Positions 45,298 through 53,768 of a stretch of 64,000 nucleotides of DNA are shown piece after piece. Position numbers and translations under genes: made by a program. Location: NCBI GenBank assembly GCA_963591995.1, contig CAVAUJ010000002.1, forward strand, positions 22,949-86,948, written 5' to 3'. Positions within the stretch are counted from its first letter, which is position 1, and every line of letters begins with the position of its first letter. The DNA comes from CAG-791 sp963591995 (GTDB taxonomy: Bacteria; Bacillota; Clostridia; Lachnospirales; Lachnospiraceae). A model generated the notes under the pieces. It had not been told where the DNA came from and searched no databases. It worked only from the letters and a program-made list of their open reading frames with translations.

Positions 45298-47303
45298 TTC
45301 TGATACATCCAGACCCGCATGCTGCTGCCGCCGCGATTCCCCCAGGCATAATAAGGGATCGCCCGCACGGTGACATCCCGCTCTGCCGGCTTCTCCTCCG
45401 AATACAATTCCTCAAACGGTGCCTCGGCTCCTTCTCCCGCAAGGCTCTCCTCCTTCGCCGGGAAGAAGGCCGTCTTTCCCGAAAAATCAATCACCGTCAT
45501 GCCGTTCAGCGGGCTTTCCGCGTCCCGGATCGTGCAGACGGTGAAATCCGCCTCCTCCGGAATGCGAAGGGCGGCAAGATTCGTTCCGTTGTCGGCTTCC
45601 TCCATGCAATAGACCAAAGGCCCACGCATCAATGCCGTCTGCCCCTCGTTCGCACGAACCCGCGGATTGCAATAGATGCGCCTCACCGGCATGGAGAACT
45701 GCAGCTCAACCTCATCGCCGTCCGCAAAGGCCGCTGTCAGGTAATAATAGCCGCGCTGCATGGCCTCGCCCCCCGCCGCAACGGTCATGTCGTAGAGGCA
45801 GGTGCCGTTCCGAAGGACCTTCGCATCCTTTGCATAGCCCGGAATGCGAAGGGCAAAGGTGAATTCCTGCCCGTCACATTTTTCAAAGCGGTACCGAATC
45901 CTTCCCTCCCACGGGTAGCTGCTCTCCGTGCGGATGACGCCGTGGGCGAATTCCGCCGTTCCGCCAAGATACAGATGATTGATCACCAGATCCCGGCCGT
46001 TCTTCCGCGTCTCCTCCCAGGCATACGCGCCGAGGGATTCCACGGTCCGCACGACGTTTGGCGGGCAGCAGGCACAGGCATACCACTGCGGACGCTGCGG
46101 CAGGACATGCTCATAACCGGGGAGCTTCCCGGAAACCCCCGGCACCACCTCCAGCGGATTGACATAGAAGAAGCGCTGTCCGTCCAGCTGGATGCCGGAG
46201 AGAATGCCGTTGTACAGAGCCCGTTCCATGATGTCCGCGTATTTCCGGTCTGTCTCCATGCGCAGCATCCGGTCTGCGAAGAACACCAGCCCGATGGAGG
46301 CACAGGTCTCTGCGTAGACGGTATCGTTGGGCAGCTCATAGTCATGGGTGAAGCCCTCCCACTTCGCCGCCTGTCCGATCCCGGCCGTAAGATACATCTG
46401 CTTGCGCGTGATGTTGTCAAAGAGCCGCTCGCATGCAAGTCGAAGCCCGGCGTCTCCCGTCGCCGCAGCCAGATCCGCCATCGCCGTCAGAAGATATACC
46501 TCCCGCACGGCGTGTCCCCTGGCCTCCCGCTGCTCCCGGACGGGTGCGAATACCTGCGCATAATCCTTATCCGCCGGGTCAGCGCCCCAATGCGTCCAGC
46601 CTCTCTTTTCCTTCTCTTTCGCGAACCAGTCCGGATCCTGACCGCGCTGGTCAATAAGGTATCGGGCCAGCTCCAGATACTCCTCCTTCCCGGTTGCATG
46701 GTAGAGCCGCAGGAGTCCGATCTCCACCTCCTCGTGCCCGGGAACGCCGTGAATCTTGCCCTCCTCCGGACCGATGTTGGCCGCAATGCACGCCGCATTG
46801 CGCTCCATCACCCGCAGCAGCCGGTCCTTGCCCGTTGCTTCATAATAGGCGACGGCCGCCTCCATCATGTGACCGGCGCAATACAGTTCATGGCATTCCT
46901 GCAGATTCTGCCATTTGTGCTCCGGCTCCTTCAGAATGAAATACGTATCCAGATAGCCATCCGGCTGCTGTGCCTTTTCGATGACGGCAATGATATCGTC
47001 CGCCCGTTTCTCCAGCGCCGGATCCGGGTGAAGCACCAGGGAATAGGCAACGCCCTCCAGCCACTTGGCGACATCGCTGTCCTGGAAGACCATTCCGTAG
47101 AACTCGCCCTCCTCCAGGCCCGCCGCAATGCGGAAATTGGCCAGCGCATGGCTTTTCTCGATTCCCGGAATTGCATCGTTTAAGATTTTCTCCTGATACG
47201 GAATCACCACCTCGGTGATCTGCTGCTGCCGCGCCGACCAGAATGCGTCATCGACGTGCACGCGGTGAAGATCCATCCTGCTCTCATTTCGTTTTTCCAT
47301 CAT
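45294..47303 (-). CDS. GH127 beta-L-arabinofuranosidase
   Basis: A 669-aa cytoplasmic retaining enzyme (HypBA1-like) that releases L-arabinose from beta-linked arabinofuranosides. Seen: the zinc-thiolate site typical of the family, Glu332 and Cys334 in AETCASIG, Cys412 and Cys413 in CACCPPNVV, with Cys413 expected to be the nucleophile. Start: first ATG of MMEKRNES, 5 bases after GGGGG; the open frame runs 92 codons further up into the GH2 3' end and is rejected. Fits the arabinogalactan and pectin theme. Confidence 0.92.
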   Translation of the reverse strand: MMEKRNESRMDLHRVHVDDAFWSARQQQITEVVIPYQEKILNDAIPGIEKSHALANFRIAAGLEEGEFYGMVFQDSDVAKWLEGVAYSLVLHPDPALEKRADDIIAVIEKAQQPDGYLDTYFILKEPEHKWQNLQECHELYCAGHMMEAAVAYYEATGKDRLLRVMERNAACIAANIGPEEGKIHGVPGHEEVEIGLLRLYHATGKEEYLELARYLIDQRGQDPDWFAKEKEKRGWTHWGADPADKDYAQVFAPVREQREARGHAVREVYLLTAMADLAAATGDAGLRLACERLFDNITRKQMYLTAGIGQAAKWEGFTHDYELPNDTVYAETCASIGLVFFADRMLRMETDRKYADIMERALYNGILSGIQLDGQRFFYVNPLEVVPGVSGKLPGYEHVLPQRPQWYACACCPPNVVRTVESLGAYAWEETRKNGRDLVINHLYLGGTAEFAHGVIRTESSYPWEGRIRYRFEKCDGQEFTFALRIPGYAKDAKVLRNGTCLYDMTVAAGGEAMQRGYYYLTAAFADGDEVELQFSMPVRRIYCNPRVRANEGQTALMRGPLVYCMEEADNGTNLAALRIPEEADFTVCTIRDAESPLNGMTVIDFSGKTAFFPAKEESLAGEGAEAPFEELYSEEKPAERDVTVRAIPYYAWGNRGGSSMRVWMYQK

Positions 47304-47406
47304 CGTTTCCCCCTGAAGTTTTCCTGATTTCCCCAAATAATCGGACCATGAAGGGATGCACTCGCCCCGGGAACGGACCGGTACATCGTTTATCAAATGT
47401 GCCTGT

Positions 47407-50400
47407 TCAGCACGGACGCATGGAGCACTCGAAATGCAGATGCTCCGCCTTGATCCGGAATGCCTCATGCGGCCTTGCGCCCCAGCTGTCGTCTCCGGCA
47501 ACCCCCATCTGCATGAGACTGCAGCGAACACTCGTGTGCCGTACCGGCGGCAGCTCGGTATGGTGTGCGGCATTCTCAATCTCCTCGGGTGTCCACGGCA
47601 ATGCCGAGAAGTTCATGGTCATCCCTTCCGGCGCCGAGAAGACAAGCCCCCTTCCCTTTCGATCGGTCACCCGGGCCCAGCGCACTCCCGTCTTGTTGCC
47701 GCACTCCTGCGGCACCAGGTAGCGGGTCATCTGCTCCTGCACGCTCCCGCTGTAAACGCCCAGCTTCGCCCCCTTTTCCCTGTCGCAATAGGTTTCGGCC
47801 GGACCGTTCCCATACCACTCCAGCTGATCGTAATCGGCATTCAGCGTAAAGAGCAGGCCGAATTCCGGAAGGTCCGGAAGCTGTACCCCTTCGCCCGGGT
47901 CGTAGTCCATCACATAGTCCACGGTTCCGTCGCCGTGGAAGCGCATGGTCAGCTCCATAGACGTCTCCGGCACCGTCGGCAGGAAGATGCGCTGCGTGAC
48001 CGAAAAGGTCTTGTCCGCACCCTTTCCCTCTTCCCGGTATTTCGGATACGCATTCCGTTCGGACTCCGGCAGAGCGCCCGGTCCCTCCGCGGGGCAATCC
48101 GATGCGTACAGGCTCGCCAGCTTCCAGATGCCGAGCCGCCCCATCATGTTGCTGCCCCGGTCATTGTCCACCGGTGCCCGCCAGAAATTGGGCCGCGGCG
48201 GCAGCTCGATGAGCTCCTTTCCGCCGAAGCGATAGGATTTCAATCCCATCTTGTTCAGGAAGGCGAACTGCGCATCGAAGTGCTCGCCCCTTACTCCGAG
48301 GTTAAAGGTCCCCTTGATCACCTGCAATTCGGCACAGCCCGTTCTCTTCTCTTCTTCCTTCTTTTGTTCCTGCTTTATGCAAAATACGCCCTGTCCGAAC
48401 GCGACCTCGTACCCGGCCGCGGCATAGTCCGTATCCTCCCGCAGGCGGAAGGATACCGTAACGGCATATTCCCCCGGATCCTCCGGGAGTGTGAACGGAA
48501 GCGGATAGGTCTCCTGCGTCAGCGCCGGCACCTGCGTCTGCACCGGCACGCTCTGCAGCAGCTCACCTTCCCTCTCCAGAAGCACAACACAGGCGTAGTC
48601 GGACGAGCTGCGGAACAGGTTCCGGTTGATCACGGTAAAGCAGTCCTTTTCTACCGCAACCTGCAGATTCTGGTAGAGAAATTTCACCTCCTGAAGCTTC
48701 GGATAGGGCATGCGGTCTCCGGCCACAATGCCGTTGCCGGAGAAGCTGTAATCCGTCGGACGCTCCCCGCAGTCACCGCCGTAGGCCTGATACTCCCTCC
48801 CGTAGCGATCCCTTCTGCGCAGCGACTGATCCTTGAAATCCCACAGAAAGCCTCCCTGATAGCGCGGCTCCCTCTCCGACAGCTCCGTATAAAGGAACAT
48901 GCCTCCGTTGGAATTGCCCATGGAGTGACTGTATTCGCAGCAGATAAAGGGCTTTCCGGGATGCTCCTCCAGGAATCTTTGAATATCCGCCGCCGGTGTG
49001 TACATCTGGCTCTCCATGTCCGAGGTATCCTCGTAGCGCCGGTCCCAGAAAATCCCCTCATAGTGCACCAGCCGGTCCGGATCCAGCCGGTGAAAGAGCT
49101 GTGACATCGCATGAATGACACTTCCGCCGTAGGACTCGTTGCCGCAGGACCAGATGAGGATGGACGGATGGTTCTTGTCCCTTTGATAGCAGGAATTCAC
49201 GCGGTCCAGCAGCACCGGCTCCCACGCCTTGTTGTCACCGGGGACGATATTCTCCATCCCCGAGCGTTCCTTTGCCATCCAGGAGCCGTGCGACTCCATG
49301 TTGTTCTCTGCGATCATGTAGAGCCCGTATTCATCGCAGAGGCGGTAGAGCCGGGTATCGTTGGGGTAATGGCTGGTGCGGACGGCATTGATGTTGTTCT
49401 GCTTCATCACGATCAGATCCTGCCGCATCTCCTCTTCCGTGATCCCGGCACGTCCCTTATCGCAGGTGAATTCATGGCGGTTCACGCCCTTGAACACAAT
49501 CCGCCTGCCGTTGAGGCACATGATCCCGTCCTTCATCTCAAAGCGGCGGAAGCCCACCCTCTCGTGTATGTACTCCACCGCCTTTGCCGTTTTGCCGTGC
49601 AATACCAGGTACAGATCATACAGCTGCGGATCCTCTGCCGACCACAGAAGCGGCTCCGCCACCCCGGCACGGATTTCGTTGCTGCTCTCATTGTCCTTCT
49701 CACCGGAGAGAATCACGCGTCCGTCCTTTTCCAGACGATATTCCGTATAGCCGTAGCGGTGTTTCTCCTCTGCGGCGCCGCTCCCCGAAGGCCCTCCTGC
49801 AGCATCTCCCGTCGCGGACAGGGAAAGGTTCAGCACCAGCTCCGCCGCCGACAGATCCTCGCTCAGGAGCGTCCGGATCTTCAGATCCTCCAGATGCACC
49901 GCCGGCTTCACGTACAGATAAACGTCGCGGAAAATGCCGCTGAATCGATAGAAATCCTGGTCCTCCAGCCAGCTCGAGCTCGTCCATTTGTAGACCCGCA
50001 CCGCCAGCTTGTTCTCCCCCTCCCGCACATAGGGCGTCAGGTCAAAATCGGTCGGTGTAAAGCTGTCCTCGCTGTAGCCGACAAAGCTGCCGTTGAGCCA
50101 CACCGCAAAGCCGCTCTCCACTCCCTGGAAGGAAATGTACAGGGCCTCTCCCCGCATGTTCTCCGGAACTGTAAAATACCGGACATAGCTGCCGACGGGG
50201 TTGAACGTCTGCGGCACCTCCCCGGGCCGCAGCTCCTCCCGTCCGTCCCAGGGGTACTGCGAGTTCACATAGGCCGGGATGTCATAGCCCTCCATCTGCA
50301 TGTGGGCCGGCACCGGAATTTCGTCCCAGCTCCTGCAGTCACAGGAAAGCTTTTCAAAGCCCTTTGGTGCCAGCGAGGGGTTCCGCGCATAGTCAAACCG

Positions 50401-51060
50401 CCACAGCCCGTTCAGGCTGCAGCGCAGGGAGGTTGTCTCCGCCTCCATTTCCTGCTGCGACGCATAGGCGCAATGATCCGAATGTGCAGGCAGGGCATTG
50501 ATCTTGAAAATCTCCGGATTCGCGATGACGGCTTCGTCAAAGGAGCCTGTACCGCCCCTTCGCAGAACGCAGCTCTCCAGCCGCAGACTGTCCATCTCAG
50601 ACTCCGGGAACTCCCGGCTGATCCATGCATCCAGCTCCTCCCGAAAGCCCTCCATGCACCGGTGCAGCAGATTCTCGCCGTTGTCCTTTTCAAAATCCGC
50701 AAGCCTTCTGCGGAACCGCTGCAGCGTGCTCTCCGAAACCGGCTGCACCAGGTCGCTCGTGGTATGCAGCGCTGTCTGAAAGCGCAGATCACAGATGCAG
50801 TTCTCCACCACCTTCTCATCGGAAAGCGCAAAGAGCTCCTCCAGCAGCAATACGCCGACGATCACATTGACCGGACTGCTGGGCCTTGCGGACATCTCGG
50901 AATACAGCGGTTGGAAAATCCTCTCCTCAATCTTCGGAAAAATCTCTTCCGCAAAGCTCCCGGCCCACGACCGTTCCAGACGTTTCCGCTCTCTCTCACT
51001 CAGAAGAACCGATCGATCCCCCAAGCCCAGCTGCTGATAGCTGTTCGATGAAAATGCCAT
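47407..51060 (-). CDS. GH2 beta-galactosidase with IS1182-type transposase N-terminal fusion
   Basis: One open frame of 1217 codons. Residues 1 to about 163 match the N-terminal part of IS1182-family transposases (SYQQLGLGD near the start, SARPSSPVNVIVGVLLLEEL, FQTALHTTS, STLQRFRRRL, then MDSL). From about residue 173 a LacZ-type GH2 enzyme begins (PEIFKINALPAHSDH), with acid/base Glu642 in WSCGNES, nucleophile Glu709 in CCEYSHSMGN, and a C-terminal Bgal_small_N domain. An internal ATG at 50595 (MDSLRLES) has GGAG 6 bases upstream and would give a normal 1062-aa enzyme. Either the fusion is real or the native start is internal; a misassembly is possible. Cytoplasmic. Confidence 0.88.
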   Translation of the reverse strand: MAFSSNSYQQLGLGDRSVLLSERERKRLERSWAGSFAEEIFPKIEERIFQPLYSEMSARPSSPVNVIVGVLLLEELFALSDEKVVENCICDLRFQTALHTTSDLVQPVSESTLQRFRRRLADFEKDNGENLLHRCMEGFREELDAWISREFPESEMDSLRLESCVLRRGGTGSFDEAVIANPEIFKINALPAHSDHCAYASQQEMEAETTSLRCSLNGLWRFDYARNPSLAPKGFEKLSCDCRSWDEIPVPAHMQMEGYDIPAYVNSQYPWDGREELRPGEVPQTFNPVGSYVRYFTVPENMRGEALYISFQGVESGFAVWLNGSFVGYSEDSFTPTDFDLTPYVREGENKLAVRVYKWTSSSWLEDQDFYRFSGIFRDVYLYVKPAVHLEDLKIRTLLSEDLSAAELVLNLSLSATGDAAGGPSGSGAAEEKHRYGYTEYRLEKDGRVILSGEKDNESSNEIRAGVAEPLLWSAEDPQLYDLYLVLHGKTAKAVEYIHERVGFRRFEMKDGIMCLNGRRIVFKGVNRHEFTCDKGRAGITEEEMRQDLIVMKQNNINAVRTSHYPNDTRLYRLCDEYGLYMIAENNMESHGSWMAKERSGMENIVPGDNKAWEPVLLDRVNSCYQRDKNHPSILIWSCGNESYGGSVIHAMSQLFHRLDPDRLVHYEGIFWDRRYEDTSDMESQMYTPAADIQRFLEEHPGKPFICCEYSHSMGNSNGGMFLYTELSEREPRYQGGFLWDFKDQSLRRRDRYGREYQAYGGDCGERPTDYSFSGNGIVAGDRMPYPKLQEVKFLYQNLQVAVEKDCFTVINRNLFRSSSDYACVVLLEREGELLQSVPVQTQVPALTQETYPLPFTLPEDPGEYAVTVSFRLREDTDYAAAGYEVAFGQGVFCIKQEQKKEEEKRTGCAELQVIKGTFNLGVRGEHFDAQFAFLNKMGLKSYRFGGKELIELPPRPNFWRAPVDNDRGSNMMGRLGIWKLASLYASDCPAEGPGALPESERNAYPKYREEGKGADKTFSVTQRIFLPTVPETSMELTMRFHGDGTVDYVMDYDPGEGVQLPDLPEFGLLFTLNADYDQLEWYGNGPAETYCDREKGAKLGVYSGSVQEQMTRYLVPQECGNKTGVRWARVTDRKGRGLVFSAPEGMTMNFSALPWTPEEIENAAHHTELPPVRHTSVRCSLMQMGVAGDDSWGARPHEAFRIKAEHLHFECSMRPC
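50595..51060 (-). mobile_element. IS1182-family transposase remnant (N-terminal DUF772-like part)
   Basis: This stretch encodes only the N-terminal third of an IS1182-type transposase; the DDE catalytic domain is absent. It joins GH2 coding sequence in frame at the conserved transposase position MDSL. No terminal inverted repeat was recognised between the cardiolipin synthase stop (51104) and the start codon, so the other end of the element is not defined. Confidence 0.75.
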
Positions 51061-51103
51061 ACCTACCCCCGTCTCTCTTTTGATAATTGGTGTCTGTTAC
51101 GCC

Positions 51104-52696
51104 TCAGAACATCGGCGCTGCCAGACGCAGCACGCATTGGAAAATCCGGACGAAAAGGTTCCGGTTCCCCTCCGCATATTGCTCCGTCACTTCTTTGCTG
51201 CGCGCGATCATCTTTTCCAGATCTTCCCTGACATCCATAACGGCACCGCAATGGTACATCACGCAGCCGTCTTCAAAATGATGGTACAGGCTCCGGTAAT
51301 CCAGATTGATCGTCCCGCAGGTCGCGATGCGGTCGTCGCTCACGCAGCACTTGGCATGACAAAAGCCCGGCGTGAATTCATAGATGCGGACTCCCTTTCG
51401 CACCAGCTGCGCATAATAGGAGCGCGTGAGCTGGTACGTAATCTTCTTGTCCGGAATCCCCGGCGTGATGATCCGCACGTCCACCCCGCGCTCTGCAGCC
51501 AGCGTCAGGCTCCTCGTCATCTCATCGGTGAGAATCAGATACGGCGTCACATAATACGCGTACTTTTCCGCGGCGTTGGCAACGGACATGTAGACATTCT
51601 CACCGATCAGCTCCTCGTCCAGCGGAGAGTCTGCGTAGGGCTGCACAAAGCCCTTCTTTCCCTCCGCAGTCGGATCTTCCGGCAGCAGCTGCAGGTCCTT
51701 ATTCCACGTGGGATAAAATCTCCGGTAATCCACATCCGACGCATCCGAGCGGTGAATGGCATTCCACATTTCCAGAAAAACGGTGGTAAAGGTGTTCACC
51801 GCTTCTCCGGTTATCCGGACCCCCGCGTCCTTCCATTCTCCGTAGGGGCTCGTCACGTGAAAATATTCATTGGCAAGGTTGTATCCGCCGGTGTAGGCGA
51901 TGTTCCCGTCGATTACCGTAATCTTCCGGTGATCGCGGTTGTTCATAAAGACGCGCAGCCCCGGCAGAACCGGATTGAACACCCGCGTCTGGATGCCGTC
52001 CTCCCTTAAGCGGTCCTGGAATTGGAGCGAAATAAAACCGATGCTCCCCACGTCGTCATAAAACAGCCGCACATCCAGTCCCTCGGCTGCCTTCTGCCGC
52101 AGCACCTCGTGCACTCTCGCAAAGGATTCCCGGTTCTCGATGGCAAAATACTCCATGAAAATGTAGTGCCGCGCATTCCGCAGGTCCTCGAGCTGCTGCT
52201 CCAGCGCCTCCGCCGCGTCGCTGTAATACCGGCAGCCCTCCTCCCGATACAAAGGAAAGCCTCCTCTTCGCCAAAGGTATGAGGCAACGCCTGCAAAGGC
52301 GGCATCCTGCGCATGCAGCGCCGCCTGTGTTTCCGGCTCCTGTCGCAGATAGACAGACAGATGCTCATCAATCCGCCGGAAGCGGTCGCTCATCGGCTTC
52401 GTTGCCGCCTTGCTCGCCATCAGAAACCAGAGAATCACACCCAGAATCGGTGCCGACGTGATGAGCACAATCCACGGAAGCTTCATGGACGTCGTGCTGT
52501 GATGGCCGTAAATCCGCAGCACGAGGACCACGGCCAGCAATTCCACAACGAGATGAATCGCCGTGGAATAGCGGTCCAGCCACGACATCAGGAGATAGAT
52601 GAAATAAATCTGTACAATTGCTGCCAGCGCTACAATGGTCATGCGGACCACGCCGTTCCCCGCATCCGTCTTGCGCTCCGAACGTATCCGGCTCAC
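51104..52696 (-). CDS. Cardiolipin synthase (phospholipase D type)
   Basis: A 530-aa membrane enzyme that joins two phosphatidylglycerols. Seen: two to three N-terminal membrane segments (to about residue 85) and two PLD motifs, HRKITVIDG and HAKCCVSDD (HxK-x4-D). Start is GTG with GAGG 7 bases upstream. Length is slightly above the usual 480-510. It precedes the GH2 gene by 43 bases on the same strand, but shares no obvious function with it. Confidence 0.93.
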   Translation of the reverse strand: MSRIRSERKTDAGNGVVRMTIVALAAIVQIYFIYLLMSWLDRYSTAIHLVVELLAVVLVLRIYGHHSTTSMKLPWIVLITSAPILGVILWFLMASKAATKPMSDRFRRIDEHLSVYLRQEPETQAALHAQDAAFAGVASYLWRRGGFPLYREEGCRYYSDAAEALEQQLEDLRNARHYIFMEYFAIENRESFARVHEVLRQKAAEGLDVRLFYDDVGSIGFISLQFQDRLREDGIQTRVFNPVLPGLRVFMNNRDHRKITVIDGNIAYTGGYNLANEYFHVTSPYGEWKDAGVRITGEAVNTFTTVFLEMWNAIHRSDASDVDYRRFYPTWNKDLQLLPEDPTAEGKKGFVQPYADSPLDEELIGENVYMSVANAAEKYAYYVTPYLILTDEMTRSLTLAAERGVDVRIITPGIPDKKITYQLTRSYYAQLVRKGVRIYEFTPGFCHAKCCVSDDRIATCGTINLDYRSLYHHFEDGCVMYHCGAVMDVREDLEKMIARSKEVTEQYAEGNRNLFVRIFQCVLRLAAPMF

Positions 52697-52748
52697 TCGC
52701 TCACCTCTTTGAATGCTGCCTCTCGTTGATGTATCCTGTTCTCAGGAC

Positions 52749-52754
52749 ATTATA
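52749..52754 (-). promoter_or_regulatory. Probable -10 box of the cardiolipin synthase gene
   Basis: TATAAT on the minus strand, 52 bases upstream of the GTG start, within the divergent gap to the SDR gene. No clear -35 box. Confidence 0.4.
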
Positions 52755-52802
52755 CTGTTTCAATACAATTTTGTGTAACTCTTCCCCCGAAAGGACAACC
52801 GC

Positions 52803-53609
52803 ATGTGTAATTCCGTATCTCCCCGTAAACTGGCCATGGTGACCGGAGCATCCCGCGGCATCGGACGAGCCGCGGCGGCGGCGCTGGCTGCCGACGGATG
52901 GGATCTTGTCCTCACCTGCCATAGCAGCGCCGCGCCGCTCCAGGCCCTCGCCGGAGAGCTCGCGCCGCGATTCGGAATTTCTGTCCGGGCAGAGCTCTGC
53001 GACATGGGCTGCTCCGCCGAGGTGAATGAACTCTTCCGCAGACTGGCTGCCGAAGGACCGGTGCCCTCCCTTCTGGTCAACAACGCCGGCATCGCGCACA
53101 TCGGCCTTTTGCAGGAGATGACCGACGCACAATGGGAGGAGCTGCTCCGAACCGATCTCTCCTCTGTCTTCTACACCTGCCGCGCCGCCATCCCCCTGTT
53201 CCTGCGCCGTGAGACTGCAACTTCGTGCGCCGCTGCAGGAGACGATGAAGACCTCTTTCCGCAGGACTGCCCGGGGCGCATCATCAATATTTCCTCGGTG
53301 TGGGGCGTCGTCGGCGCCTCCTGTGAGGTGGCGTACTCTGCCGCAAAGGGTGGTGTCAATGCCTTCACCCGGGCTCTTGCCAAGGAGCTCGCTCCTTCCC
53401 GCATCCCGGTCAATGCGCTGGCCTTCGGCTGCATTGACACCGAAATGAACCGGCATTTGTCCGCGGAGGAAAAGGCGTCCCTTGCGGAGGAGATTCCCGC
53501 GGGACGCTTTGCACTTCCAAAAGAGGCTGCTGCCGCCATTGTGCAGCTCGCCCATGCGCCCTCGTACCTCACGGGGCAGGTCATCTCCATGGACGGCGGC
53601 TGGATCTGA
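52803..53609 (+). CDS. SDR family oxidoreductase, FabG-like
   Basis: A 268-aa NAD(P)-dependent dehydrogenase. Seen: VTGASRGIGRAAA loop, LVNNAGIAH, active-site Ser followed by SAAKGGVNAF with preceding Tyr (AYSAAK), and C-terminal LTGQVISMDGGWI. Start ATG with AAAGGA 7 bases upstream. It resembles 3-oxoacyl-ACP reductases (the paralogue YmfI/FabG group); about 20 extra residues sit between the central strands (TATSCAAAGDDEDLFPQD). Not next to other fatty acid genes, so its true substrate is uncertain. Confidence 0.8.
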   Translation: MCNSVSPRKLAMVTGASRGIGRAAAAALAADGWDLVLTCHSSAAPLQALAGELAPRFGISVRAELCDMGCSAEVNELFRRLAAEGPVPSLLVNNAGIAHIGLLQEMTDAQWEELLRTDLSSVFYTCRAAIPLFLRRETATSCAAAGDDEDLFPQDCPGRIINISSVWGVVGASCEVAYSAAKGGVNAFTRALAKELAPSRIPVNALAFGCIDTEMNRHLSAEEKASLAEEIPAGRFALPKEAAAAIVQLAHAPSYLTGQVISMDGGWI

Positions 53610-53657
53610 CCCCTTACCACGGATTCACCTTCAGGGCACGCCGAAATCCCGCGAAAA

Positions 53658-53768
53658 GGATCCGCACGGCAGCTGCGGTGATCTCACGGAAGAAGAATCC
53701 GCACGGCACCCGCAGTGACCTCACGGAAGAAGAATCCGCACGGCAGCTGCGGTGATCTCACGAAAGAA
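53658..53768. repeat. Three 37-bp tandem repeats between convergent genes
   Basis: Units begin at 53658, 53695 and 53732, with the core ATCCGCACGGCAGCTGCGGT and TCACGGAAGAA. Copies 1 and 3 are nearly identical, copy 2 has about six changes. Copy 3 overlaps the last bases of the pectinesterase gene. Not a CRISPR array: no spacers. Confidence 0.85.

Noticed and set aside
45294..47579. GH127 with a 92-residue N-terminal extension
   Set aside because: The extra part overlaps the 3' end of the GH2 gene and has no GH127 similarity; a ribosome binding site marks the ATG at 47303.
53658..53768. Possible short CRISPR array
   Set aside because: The 37-base units are directly adjacent without spacers and there is no cas gene.
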